NCBI GenBank assembly: GCA_012515075.1
Contig: JAAYZC010000046.1
Span: 1 to 64,000, forward strand
Length of the DNA: 64,000 nucleotides
Reading direction: 5' to 3'
DNA from: Thermoplasmatales archaeon
Lineage (GTDB): Archaea > Thermoplasmatota > Thermoplasmata > Methanomassiliicoccales > Methanomethylophilaceae
Shown in pieces: positions 26,098 through 34,304 of this stretch. The stretch's first letter is position 1. The number at the start of each line of letters is the position of its first letter. The notes below the pieces were generated by a model. That model was given only the letters and a program-made list of their open reading frames with translations. It was not told the origin of the DNA and searched no databases. A program made the position numbers and the translations under genes.

Positions 26098-26808
26098 TCA
26101 GATCTGCGAAAGGAGATCGGCCAGTTCCTTCTCGTCGAGTCTCCTGAATCTCTTGCCCTTCTCCACAACGCCCACTTCCACCGTCTGCGGGGTGGGCTTG
26201 TCCTCGGTGGCCGCAGCCAGGGCCCTCAGGCCGAGCTTCATCGCGTCGGTGTAGGTCATATCCTCCTGATACTCCTTCTCGAAGAGATCCATCACGGCGG
26301 GGCGTCCGGACCCTATGCTGCTGGCCTTGTAAGCCACGAGTGCTCCGGAAGGATCCGTCTCGAACAGCTGGCAGCCCAGATCGTCTACCCCTGCCACGAG
26401 GAGCGCCGTCCCGAAGGGGCGGACGCCTCCGTACTGCGTGTAGTTCTGCTTGAAGTCGCATATCTTCTTGACGAGACCCTCGACCGTTATGTTCTCATTG
26501 TAGGTTATCTTGTGTATCTGCGCGTTCTTCCTGGCCTCGTCGACCAGTATCCTGGCGTCAGCGACGAGACCGGATGTGGCGCAGCCTATATGCTCGTCTA
26601 TGTCGTAAATCTTCTCGATCGACTTGGGCTCCACCAGTCTGCTGGAGAGCCTCTTGTCCACGAGCAGGATGACTCCGTTGTCGTATCTCAGCCCTATCGT
26701 GGTTGTGCCCTTCTTGACCGCCTCGCGCGCATACTCCACTTGGAACAATCTTCCGTCGGGGGAGAACACGGTGATACCCCTGTCATAGGCCATTTGTCCT
26801 GGTTGCAT
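26098..26808 (-). CDS. psmA: Proteasome subunit alpha
   Basis: The 236-residue protein has the alpha-type N-terminal signature YDRGITVFSPDGRLFQVEYAR and the later RPFGTALLVAGVD and DPSGALVAYKASSIGSG. Alpha subunits form the outer, gating rings of the 20S proteasome. Before the ATG lies an AAGGAG element, and further up a TATA-like stretch (GTATAACTA near 26845). It therefore probably has its own promoter in addition to read-through from rnp2. Confidence 0.97.
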   Translation of the reverse strand: MQPGQMAYDRGITVFSPDGRLFQVEYAREAVKKGTTTIGLRYDNGVILLVDKRLSSRLVEPKSIEKIYDIDEHIGCATSGLVADARILVDEARKNAQIHKITYNENITVEGLVKKICDFKQNYTQYGGVRPFGTALLVAGVDDLGCQLFETDPSGALVAYKASSIGSGRPAVMDLFEKEYQEDMTYTDAMKLGLRALAAATEDKPTPQTVEVGVVEKGKRFRRLDEKELADLLSQI

Positions 26809-26862
26809 AATCCTGCTGCTCCTTTTTCTTTACTCGAGAGCCTAGTTATACTCGCGCAGTAT

Positions 26863-27177
26863 TTATTGCTTTACAGTCGGGCGCCTGCGCCGCGGGGCGC
26901 TTCTCATACCAGGATATCTGTCGCGCAGGGTCCGCAGGGTCCCCGAGGTCAGCAGGGATTCCGCTTCGGGATCCGCCCTGGTGACCAGACGCACGGTGTC
27001 ATCCACATCCTTCGGCGGACAGCGCACTATGCACCACCCCGAGGAGCACTGAACCACGTACGGGGCGGATTCCCCGCGCAGCGCCCTGAGCTTGCCAATC
27101 AGCGCCTCTTTGGTGGTCCTCGGGCCCACCCTGAACGCCACGTACCTGCGGCGCCCCCTCTTCTCCTTGACGGCCAT
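26863..27177 (-). CDS. rnp2: RNase P protein component 2 (Pop5)
   Basis: The 104-residue basic protein begins KEKRGRRRYVAFRV, a Pop5/Rpp14-type first strand, and continues with a predicted alpha/beta fold (YVVQCSSGWCIVRCP, then VRLVTRADPEA). It ends in a basic tail. Pop5 pairs with Rpp30 on RNase P RNA to mature tRNA 5' ends. Position directly upstream of psmA is the standard place for rnp2 in archaea. The ATG at 27177 is preceded by GGAG at five bases. Confidence 0.82.
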   Translation of the reverse strand: MAVKEKRGRRRYVAFRVGPRTTKEALIGKLRALRGESAPYVVQCSSGWCIVRCPPKDVDDTVRLVTRADPEAESLLTSGTLRTLRDRYPGMRSAPRRRRPTVKQ

Positions 27178-27192
27178 CGGCACTCCATGGGA

Positions 27193-27720
27193 TCAGCGTT
27201 CTTTACGTTTGCCCCCTCCGGCGTCGAAACGGGTCAGTTCGTAGACGGCCCCGCAGGAGGAGCAGACGGGGTCCTCTCCGTCCACCGAGGCCCCGCAGGA
27301 GCAGGTGAAGGTCCCGTCCGGCCAGGGCAGAACTGCCCCGCAGAGGCAGGAGTTGCCCTTGATGTATCTTCCGCACACCGGGCAGCGGGCGCGGTCCGGC
27401 TTCCTGACCGAGAGCTCCGAATAAGGCCTGGAGCAATAGGGGCACGCCCCCGTGGGGAGGGCGCAGGCGTCGTGGAAGATCATGCCGCACGGGCATTCCG
27501 CGACCGACTCGTCACCGATCCTTCCCAAGCATATGCCGCAGTTCCCCGACCTATATTTCTCGTCCAAAAAATAGGTAGTTCCCCCGTCATCCCCGCCTTT
27601 TCCAGCGTTCCTGGACAAGTAGCTCCGCTCCGATCTCATTCTCCAGATCAGGATGATGGATGCGCCAGCCATCGCGGATATCGATAATCCCAGTACGACG
27701 ATTAACATCGAGTCCGTCAT
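27193..27720 (-). CDS. Membrane-anchored RING-like/double zinc-ribbon protein of unknown function
   Basis: The 175-residue protein has one N-terminal membrane helix (residues 5-26) followed by basic residues, so the rest is probably cytoplasmic. A RING-like cluster follows: C61, C64, C76, C78, H83, C86, C93, C96, spaced C-x2-C-x11-C-x-C-x4-H-x2-C-x6-C-x2-C. Then come two zinc ribbons, C113/C116/C125/C127 and C140/C142/C153/C156. I do not recognise the family. It heads the exosome/proteasome superoperon, 15 bases before rnp2, where Rpp30 often sits in other archaea. A reverse-strand TATA-like element is near 27744-27754. Confidence 0.75.
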   Translation of the reverse strand: MTDSMLIVVLGLSISAMAGASIILIWRMRSERSYLSRNAGKGGDDGGTTYFLDEKYRSGNCGICLGRIGDESVAECPCGMIFHDACALPTGACPYCSRPYSELSVRKPDRARCPVCGRYIKGNSCLCGAVLPWPDGTFTCSCGASVDGEDPVCSSCGAVYELTRFDAGGGKRKER

Positions 27721-27807
27721 ACCAGCGGTTAATAAATCTATGCATTTAAATCATCCTGTCGGCCGTCGGATAATCCGTGGAAATTTATTTCTAAAAAATT
27801 CGAACTA

Positions 27808-27822
27808 TCCTCTTTAAGAGGA
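27808..27822. repeat. Palindrome TCCTCTT-T-AAGAGGA upstream of hdrA
   Basis: Perfect seven-base arms surround a single central T. The flanks ACTAT (27804-27808) and ATAGT (27826-27830) can extend the pairing past an ACAC bulge. It lies between the two divergent promoters, so it could be an operator, or a structured RNA element if transcribed. No known factor is assigned. Confidence 0.5.
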
Positions 27823-27959
27823 CACATAGTCTGGTAGCATTACCTTCAGTGACAATCGTAAAAGAAAGGTTGTTTTTATACATCTGGCTATGTGCTAAAA
27901 ACGGCGTACTTCAAACATATTCCAAAGAAAAACAGGCCCTTGTGAAAATCTGCTTTTGA

Positions 27960-27980
27960 AACAATATTTTGTTATAAAAG
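27960..27980 (+). promoter_or_regulatory. hdrA promoter: TATA box abutting palindrome AACAA-TATT-TTGTT
   Basis: AACAATATTTTGTT (27960-27973) is a perfect five-base inverted repeat with a four-base spacer. It runs straight into TTATAAAAG (27972-27980), a good archaeal TATA box. Transcription would begin near 28004, leaving a leader of roughly 55-60 bases before the TTG at 28062. A protein on the palindrome would block or recruit TFB/TBP. Confidence 0.55.
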
Positions 27981-28061
27981 CTTTGTGTGATAAGGGTTAA
28001 TAAATGAAACCAGCATTACATCCGCATTCCAAACACCAGTTGGTATAACGGAGGCAAAGAT

Positions 28062-31000
28062 TTGACAAAATCAGCATTGGTTATTGGTGGCGGAATCGCA
28101 GGTATACAGGCTTCGCTGGACCTTGCGGACAGGGACATTCACGTCTATCTGGTGGAGAAAGACCCCACGATAGGCGGAAAGATGTCCCGTCTCGACAAGA
28201 CATTCCCTACGAACGACTGTTCCGCTTGCATTCTCTCGCCCAAGATGGCAGACTGTATCGGTCACCCGAACATCACTACTTTGACATATCACGAGGTACT
28301 GAAGGTCGACGGGGAGGCCGGGAACTACAAGGTAACGGTCAAGAAGAAGGCCAGATACGTAAACCCCAGCGAATGTACCGGCTGCGGCGACTGTATCGTC
28401 AAGTGTCCCTCCAAAGGTATCCCCGACCAGTTCGAGTTCGGGCTCGTGACCAGGAAAGCTATATACATCCCCCACGCGCAGGCCGTCCCCAGGGTCGCCA
28501 TCATCGATGCCGACAACTGCAGGATGATCCAGAGCGGCAAGTGCGGCGTATGTCAGAAGCAGTGCGGCAAGGGCGCCATACACTACGACGACAAGGACGA
28601 GGAGATCGTCCTCGAGGTCGGATCCATCGTCTCCGCCGTGGGATTCCAGGTTTGGGATGCCAAGATAGCCACCGAGTACGGCTATGGCAGATACCAGAAC
28701 GTCGTCACCGCTCTCGAGTACGAGAGGATGATGTGCGCTTCCGGTCCCGACCACGGGCACATCAAGGTCCCCTCCACCGGAGAGGCCCCCAAGAAGATCG
28801 CTTTCATCCAGTGTTGCGGATCCAGGTCCGAGAAGAAGGGATGGAAGAAGTACTGTTCATCCGTCTGCTGCATGTACGCTACCAAGCAGGCGATGATCAC
28901 CAAGGAGCACGGGGACGTCCAGGAAGACATATTCTTCATGGACATAAGATCCTACGGAAAGGAGTTCGAGGCCTATATACACAGGGCCGAGAACGAGTAC
29001 AAGATCAACATGCACAGGTCCTCCCGCGTGGCAGGAGTCGAGGAGGATCCCAAGACCAAGCAGCTGATCGTATCTTACACGGACGCGGAGAACAACCGCT
29101 GTGACGATGCGTACGACCTCGTGGTCCTGTCCATCGGGCTCAACCCGCCCGACGGGGCCAAGGAGTTCGCCGACGTGCTTGGCATAGAGCTCAACGAGTA
29201 CGGCTTCTGCAAGACATCGGTGTACCACCCCCTGGAGACCACCAGGAAGGGCATATTCGTAACCGGCGCATTCGCGTCCCCCAAGGACATCCCCACATCC
29301 GTGGCGGAGGCCTGCGGAGCATCCGCGAAGGCCGGAGCGTACATAGTCGACAAGGATTTCGTTCCCTGCGAGCCCAAGGTGTACCCCGCCGAGAAGGACA
29401 TCTCCGGACAGGAGCCCCGCGTCGGCGTCTGGGTGTGCCACTGCGGTATCAACATCGGTTCCACCGTAGACGTGCCCGGCGTCACCGAGTACGCCAAGGG
29501 ACTCCCCGGCGTCGTCTACGCCCAGGAGACCATGTACGCATGCGCACAGGACTGCCTGGAGCAGATATCCACCGCCATCAAGGAGCAGAACCTCAACCGT
29601 GTGGTAGTGGCCTCCTGCACCCCCAGGACCCACGAGCCCCTCTTCAGGACCGCCTGCAGGGAGGGAGGTCTCAACCCCTACCTCTTCAACATGGCGAACA
29701 TCCGTGACCAGTGCTCCTGGATTCACATGCACGACCAGGAGGCGGCAACCGAGAAGGCCAAGGACCTCCTCAGGATGGCCGTCGCCAAGTCCGCTCTGCT
29801 GGAGCCTCTGCAGGGCACCTTCATACCCGTCACCGGGTCCGCTGCCGTCATCGGAGGCGGGATAACCGGTATGACAACCGCCCTAGACATCGCGGCGCAG
29901 GGATACCCTGTGCACCTGGTGGAGAGGGAGGGCCACCTGGGAGGCAACGCCCTCAGGTTCAGGCACAAGGAGGACGGCGTCGCGGTGCAGGACTTCATAA
30001 AGGACCTCATATCCAAGGTCGAGTCCTGCAGTCTGATAACCGTGCACAAGAGCTCCACCGTCAAGGACATACCCGGTTTCGTCGGCAACTTCAAGCTGAT
30101 ACTAACCGACGGCAACGAGTACCCTGTCGGCGCGGTCATCCTGGCAGTAGGCGCGTCCGAGTACAAGCCCACCGAGTACGGATACGGCAAGGACGCCAAG
30201 GTCACCACGATCCTGGAGGTCGAGAACGCTCTCGACGGGGGCAAGTTCAATGCCAAGGACGTCGCGTTCATACAGTGCATCGGATCCAGGTCCGACACAG
30301 TGAACTACTGTTCGCGTGTCTGCTGCTCCGGCGCCCTGCGCAACGCCATCGCAATGAAGATGAAAGACCCCACGACCAACGTAACCGTCATACACAAGGA
30401 CATCAGGACGTACGGGTTCCGCGAGGAGCTGTACAACAAGGCCTGCTCCCTGGGAGTCAGGTTCCTCAGGTACTGCGTGGACAACGCCCTTCCCGAATAC
30501 GACGGGAAGACCGTCAAGGCCCACGACAGCATACTGGGCACCGACGTGGAGGTGCCGGTGGACTGTGTCGTTCTCTCCGCAGGGATAACCCCCGACCGCG
30601 AGGAGAAGGAGGAGATCGCGAAGATGCTCAAGGTCCCGATAAGCAAGGACGGCTTCTATTTCGAGGCCCACCAGAAACTCAGGCCCGTGGACTTCGCGAC
30701 CGAAGGCGTCTTCGTCGCGGGAGCGGCGCACTGGCCCAAATTCATGGACGAGTGCATAGCCCAGGCATCCGGTGCCGCATCCAGGGCACTCACCATAATA
30801 AGCAAGGAGAACCTCATCTCCGAGGGCATAGTCGCCACCGTCAACGAGAACTACTGCGACGGCTGCGGCGTGTGCAAGGGCTGCTGCGAGTACAGCGCGA
30901 TAGACATCGTGACCCTTGACGACGGTGCCAAGAGGAGCGTGGTCAACGCGGGTCTCTGCAAGGGCTGCGGATGCTGTGTCGCCGCCTGCCCGTCCGGTGC

Positions 31001-31070
31001 GATGGAGCAGAAGGGATTCACCAACGCACAGGTCATGGCGGAGATCGATGCATTCTTCGGAGGACAGTGA
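28062..31070 (+). CDS. hdrA: Heterodisulfide reductase subunit A, two-module fused form
   Basis: The 1002-residue flavin/iron-sulfur protein accepts electrons from the Mvh hydrogenase for flavin-based bifurcation to heterodisulfide and ferredoxin. Residues 1-440 are a canonical HdrA FAD module: VIGGGIAGIQ, then LDKTFPTNDCSACILSPKM, with an inserted ferredoxin domain (C105/C108/C111/C115 and C153/C161/C164/C168). Residues about 454-590 match the HdrA N-terminal cluster domain (VWVCHCGINIG). A second Rossmann module (VIGGGITGM) follows, and then two C-terminal 4Fe-4S motifs (about 932-978). Normal HdrA is about 650 residues with one FAD module. The start is TTG with GGAGG seven bases upstream. 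hdrB and hdrC are not in the window. Confidence 0.95.
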   Translation: MTKSALVIGGGIAGIQASLDLADRDIHVYLVEKDPTIGGKMSRLDKTFPTNDCSACILSPKMADCIGHPNITTLTYHEVLKVDGEAGNYKVTVKKKARYVNPSECTGCGDCIVKCPSKGIPDQFEFGLVTRKAIYIPHAQAVPRVAIIDADNCRMIQSGKCGVCQKQCGKGAIHYDDKDEEIVLEVGSIVSAVGFQVWDAKIATEYGYGRYQNVVTALEYERMMCASGPDHGHIKVPSTGEAPKKIAFIQCCGSRSEKKGWKKYCSSVCCMYATKQAMITKEHGDVQEDIFFMDIRSYGKEFEAYIHRAENEYKINMHRSSRVAGVEEDPKTKQLIVSYTDAENNRCDDAYDLVVLSIGLNPPDGAKEFADVLGIELNEYGFCKTSVYHPLETTRKGIFVTGAFASPKDIPTSVAEACGASAKAGAYIVDKDFVPCEPKVYPAEKDISGQEPRVGVWVCHCGINIGSTVDVPGVTEYAKGLPGVVYAQETMYACAQDCLEQISTAIKEQNLNRVVVASCTPRTHEPLFRTACREGGLNPYLFNMANIRDQCSWIHMHDQEAATEKAKDLLRMAVAKSALLEPLQGTFIPVTGSAAVIGGGITGMTTALDIAAQGYPVHLVEREGHLGGNALRFRHKEDGVAVQDFIKDLISKVESCSLITVHKSSTVKDIPGFVGNFKLILTDGNEYPVGAVILAVGASEYKPTEYGYGKDAKVTTILEVENALDGGKFNAKDVAFIQCIGSRSDTVNYCSRVCCSGALRNAIAMKMKDPTTNVTVIHKDIRTYGFREELYNKACSLGVRFLRYCVDNALPEYDGKTVKAHDSILGTDVEVPVDCVVLSAGITPDREEKEEIAKMLKVPISKDGFYFEAHQKLRPVDFATEGVFVAGAAHWPKFMDECIAQASGAASRALTIISKENLISEGIVATVNENYCDGCGVCKGCCEYSAIDIVTLDDGAKRSVVNAGLCKGCGCCVAACPSGAMEQKGFTNAQVMAEIDAFFGGQ

Positions 31071-31075
31071 TTATC

Positions 31076-31489
31076 ATGGCAGATTTCGAACCTAAGATAG
31101 TAGCGTTCTGCTGCAACTGGTGCTCCTACGCGGGCGCCGACGGAGCCGGCGTGGCCAGGCTCCAGATGCCCACGAACTTCCGCATCATAAGGACCATGTG
31201 CTCCGCGAGGATAGACCCCGAGTTCGTCCTCAGGGCGTTCTCCAAAGGCGCCGACGGTGTGATAATCCTTGGATGCCACCCTGCTGACTGCCACTACATC
31301 GGCGGCAACTACAGGGCCAGGAGGAGGATCGCACTGCTGAGGATGGTCCTCGAGCAGTACGGATTCGACCCCAAGAGGCTGAGGCTCGAGTGGGTCTCCG
31401 CCTCCGAGGGAGAGAAGTTCCAGAAGACGATGGTCGAGTTCATAGACACCATAAAGGCCCTGGGGCCCACCCCCATGAAGGAGGAGTGA
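31076..31489 (+). CDS. mvhD: F420-nonreducing hydrogenase iron-sulfur subunit MvhD
   Basis: The 137-residue protein begins PKIVAFCCNWCSYAGADGAG, carries MPTNFRIIRTMCSARIDPEF and GCHPADCHYIGGNY, and matches MvhD (2Fe-2S). It links the MvhAG hydrogenase to HdrA. The ATG is five bases after the hdrA stop, and the next gene follows after two bases. The longer upstream frame shadows hdrA. Confidence 0.95.
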   Translation: MADFEPKIVAFCCNWCSYAGADGAGVARLQMPTNFRIIRTMCSARIDPEFVLRAFSKGADGVIILGCHPADCHYIGGNYRARRRIALLRMVLEQYGFDPKRLRLEWVSASEGEKFQKTMVEFIDTIKALGPTPMKEE

Positions 31490-31491
31490 AG

Positions 31492-32697
31492 ATGGGATTC
31501 TTCGACATATTCAAGAAAAACAAGGCAGAGAAGACGGACAAAACGGCCAAGCCGGCGAAGAAGGAAGCAGAGGAGAAGAAGGCGACCCCCAGGGACGCCG
31601 CCGCTCCCGCCACCTCCGGGCTGCCCGCCGTCGATCTCGGAGAGCTCCTCCCCGGTGCGCCCAAGAACGGCAAGATCAAACTGGCCATATACTGGGCAGC
31701 GGCCTGCGGAGGATGCGACGTGTCCCTCCTGGACACAAACGAGAGGATCCTGACCATCGGCGACATGGCGGATATCGTCATGTGGCCGATAGCCGCGGAC
31801 GGAAAGGAGAAGGACATCGCCGCGATGGGGGATCAGGAGATAACCGTCTCGATCATCAACGGAGCCGTAAGGAACTCCGAGAACGAGCATATGGTTAAAC
31901 TGCTGAGACAGAAGTCGTTGCTGGTCATAAGCTACGGTTCCTGCGCATGCTTCGGAGGGACCCCTGCTCTGGCGAACCTCGTGGACGGCAAGGACGACAT
32001 ACTGGACTATGTCTACACCAAGACCCCCACGACCGCCAACTTCCAGGAGCAGTGCGGGCACAAGTCCGCCCCCATCATACCCCAGAACAGCTACCAGGCA
32101 CCCGAAGGGGAGCTCACGCTGCCCCTGCTGTATGACACCGTCAAGTCCCTGGACCAGGTTATCGATGTGGATTACTCCATACCCGGTTGCCCGCCGCAGC
32201 AGGAGTCCATAGCGGTGCTCCTGAAAGCGCTGGTCGACTTCGTCTACAACGGGGTCGCCCTCCCGCCCAAGGGCACCATGATCGGAGTCACCACGAAGAC
32301 GCTCTGCGAGGAGTGCCCCAGGCACAAGGAGAACAGGAGGATCACGAAGATCTGCGAGCCCCACGAGGTGGACGTGGATCCCGAACTCTGTCTGATGGAC
32401 CAGGGCATACTCTGCCTCGGACCGGCGACGGTCGGAGGATGCGGTGCGAAGTGCACCAGGGTAGGCCAGCCCTGCCGCGGCTGCTACGGGCCCACGGAAG
32501 TCGTCCAGGAGCAGGGAGCGAGCATGTTCACAGCTGTGGCTTCGCTGTTCCCGGTCCTGGAGGAGGACCCCACCTGCAGCGAGGATGAGATCATAGACAT
32601 CATGAGCACTGTGAAGGATCCGCTCGGATACTTCTACGCGTTCTCGATGTCCAAGGCGCTGATTAAGAGAAAGGTCAGCGAGAAAGGAGGTCAGTGA
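31492..32697 (+). CDS. mvhG: F420-nonreducing hydrogenase small subunit MvhG with N-terminal extension
   Basis: The 401-residue protein has the NiFe-hydrogenase small-subunit pattern from about residue 61: IYWAAACGGCDVSLLD (C72 and C75 bind the proximal cluster), SYGSCACFGGTPAL, SIPGCPPQQE and cysteine-rich motifs for further clusters (CEECPRHKE, CLGPATVGGCGAKC, CRGCYGP). It passes electrons from MvhA to MvhD. The first 60 residues are unusual: FFDIFKKNK, then a Lys/Ala/Glu-rich stretch. Typical MvhG starts near the CGGC domain. The ATG at 31492 has GGAGGAG about five bases upstream and is well supported. Confidence 0.95.
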   Translation: MGFFDIFKKNKAEKTDKTAKPAKKEAEEKKATPRDAAAPATSGLPAVDLGELLPGAPKNGKIKLAIYWAAACGGCDVSLLDTNERILTIGDMADIVMWPIAADGKEKDIAAMGDQEITVSIINGAVRNSENEHMVKLLRQKSLLVISYGSCACFGGTPALANLVDGKDDILDYVYTKTPTTANFQEQCGHKSAPIIPQNSYQAPEGELTLPLLYDTVKSLDQVIDVDYSIPGCPPQQESIAVLLKALVDFVYNGVALPPKGTMIGVTTKTLCEECPRHKENRRITKICEPHEVDVDPELCLMDQGILCLGPATVGGCGAKCTRVGQPCRGCYGPTEVVQEQGASMFTAVASLFPVLEEDPTCSEDEIIDIMSTVKDPLGYFYAFSMSKALIKRKVSEKGGQ

Positions 32698-32698
32698 A

Positions 32699-34225
32699 AT
32701 GGCCGGACCTATCATTTGGGATGAGAAACACAAAGTCAGCACAAACCGTGTTGAGGTCGACCCGATCACGCGTCTCGAGGGACACGGAAAGATTGAGATC
32801 TTCCTTGACAAGGATGGAAATGCCGAGAAGGCGTACTGGCAGATCCCCGAGCTCAGAGGGTTCGAGAGGTTCTGCGTGGGCAGGAGGGTCACGGAGCTCA
32901 ACCAGATAACCGCTAGGCTCTGCGGCGTCTGCCCGGGCGCCCACCACCTGGCCTCCACGAAGGCCATCGACGGCTGCTACAACACGAAGCCCACCGAGAC
33001 GGCGTTCCTGATAAGGGATCTGTTCTACGATGCGCACTTCGTGCACAGCCACATAGCGCACTTCTACGCGCTGGCGGCTCCCGACTTCGTCCTCGGACCA
33101 GGATCACCCGCGGCCAACAGGAATGTCCTGGGCGTCGTCGGTGCGGTCGGTCTCGAGCTCGGAGGTGCGGTCCTGAAGGCCCGTGCGCAGGCCCAGAAGA
33201 TACAGGCCATGATCGGAGGCAAGGCCACGCACCCCTGCATGGGTGTGCCCGGCGGAGTCTCCATGGGTCTGAACAAGGAGCAGCAGAAGGAGATCATATC
33301 CTATGCGGAGAACCTTGTCGAGTTCGGTAAGACCTCCATGCAGGTGTTCAACGACGTCGTCCTTGCAAACAAGGACTACCTGGGCATCATCGCCAATCCC
33401 GATCTGTACTACCAGGAGACCTACTCCATGGGAATGGTCAGCGACAGGAAGGGCAAGAACCAGATGGAGTTCCACGACGGGCCCGTAAGGGTCGTAGACC
33501 AGAAAGGCAAAGAGGTCTACAAGTACAACCCGGACGACTACCTGGACTACATCGCCGAAGCGGTCGAGCCCTGGTCCTACGAGAAGTTCCCCTACCTGAG
33601 GAAGATCGGGTACAAGGGAATCGTGGACGGACCCGACAGCGGACTGTACCGTGCCACACCCTTGTCCAGAGTCAATGCCTGCGACAGCATCAGCACGCCC
33701 ATAGCGCAGTCCGAGCTGGAGAGGTTCCGCGGGACCTTCAAGGACCTCGGTGTCGAGGGCCCGGTCCACTTCAACCTCGCCACCCACTGGGCAAGGATCA
33801 TCGAGATGATCTTCGCGGCAGAACGGTGCCTGGAGAATGCTCAGGACAAGGATTTGTGCAACAGCGACATCAAGCAGAAGGACATCTCCCCCGGAGGAAG
33901 GGGAGTCGGCTGCGTCGAGGCCCCCAGGGGAACGCTCACGCACGACTACGTCTGCGATGAGAACGGCATAGTCACCGCATGCAACCTCGTGGTCGGGACC
34001 ACAAACAACAACGGCCCCATAAACTTCGATGTCTGCAAGGTCGCCAAGGCTCTGATCAAGAACTACGAGGTATCCCCCGGGCTCCTGAACATGGTCGAGA
34101 TGGCCTTCAGGGCGTACGATCCGTGCAACTCCTGTGCCACGCACAGCCTGCCCGGTCAGATGCCCCTGACCGCCGTGATCAGGGACGTGGATGGAAACAT
34201 CTACGACACCGTCACCCGCAACTAA
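32699..34225 (+). CDS. mvhA: F420-nonreducing hydrogenase large subunit MvhA (NiFe)
   Basis: The 508-residue catalytic subunit has the L1 motif RLCGVCPGAHH (C75, C78) and the L2 motif DPCNSCATH (C476, C479), which hold the NiFe centre, and the N-terminal DPITRLEGHGK. It oxidises H2 for the Hdr complex. The L2 region is followed by about 28 more residues, consistent with a processed C terminus. It starts one base after the mvhG stop and ends the hdrA-mvhDGA operon before a hairpin terminator. Confidence 0.96.
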   Translation: MAGPIIWDEKHKVSTNRVEVDPITRLEGHGKIEIFLDKDGNAEKAYWQIPELRGFERFCVGRRVTELNQITARLCGVCPGAHHLASTKAIDGCYNTKPTETAFLIRDLFYDAHFVHSHIAHFYALAAPDFVLGPGSPAANRNVLGVVGAVGLELGGAVLKARAQAQKIQAMIGGKATHPCMGVPGGVSMGLNKEQQKEIISYAENLVEFGKTSMQVFNDVVLANKDYLGIIANPDLYYQETYSMGMVSDRKGKNQMEFHDGPVRVVDQKGKEVYKYNPDDYLDYIAEAVEPWSYEKFPYLRKIGYKGIVDGPDSGLYRATPLSRVNACDSISTPIAQSELERFRGTFKDLGVEGPVHFNLATHWARIIEMIFAAERCLENAQDKDLCNSDIKQKDISPGGRGVGCVEAPRGTLTHDYVCDENGIVTACNLVVGTTNNNGPINFDVCKVAKALIKNYEVSPGLLNMVEMAFRAYDPCNSCATHSLPGQMPLTAVIRDVDGNIYDTVTRN

Positions 34226-34232
34226 ACAACAT

Positions 34233-34260
34233 GGGGGGCAACCCCCTTCTTATCCTTTTA
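34233..34260 (+). terminator. Terminator of the hdrA-mvhDGA operon
   Basis: A GGGGG/CCCCC hairpin with a very small loop (34233-34246) is followed by a pyrimidine/T-rich run (TTCTTATCCTTTTAT). It lies seven bases after the mvhA stop. Confidence 0.65.
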
Positions 34261-34304
34261 TACCTCCCTTCCTGCAGAACTCGCTCCGTCTGGAGCGCAG
34301 CCGT

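Larger units (their letters stand above)
27721..28061 (+). other. AT-rich intergenic control region before hdrA
   Basis: These 341 bases hold no credible coding frame. They are much more AT-rich than the flanking genes. They contain the promoter of the reverse-strand RING-like gene (near 27744-27754), a strong palindrome at 27808-27822, a TATA-like TTTTTATACAT at 27872-27882, a second palindrome touching a TATA box at 27960-27980, and the GGAGG (28050-28054) that sets the hdrA TTG start. The hdr-mvh operon may therefore have two promoters and a leader of 50 bases or more. Confidence 0.6.

Noticed and set aside
25009-27687. 892-residue forward-strand open frame
   Set aside because: It runs antisense through Rrp4, SBDS, PsmA, Rnp2 and the RING-like gene, which all have clear family motifs and operon order. 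High GC content keeps antisense frames open.
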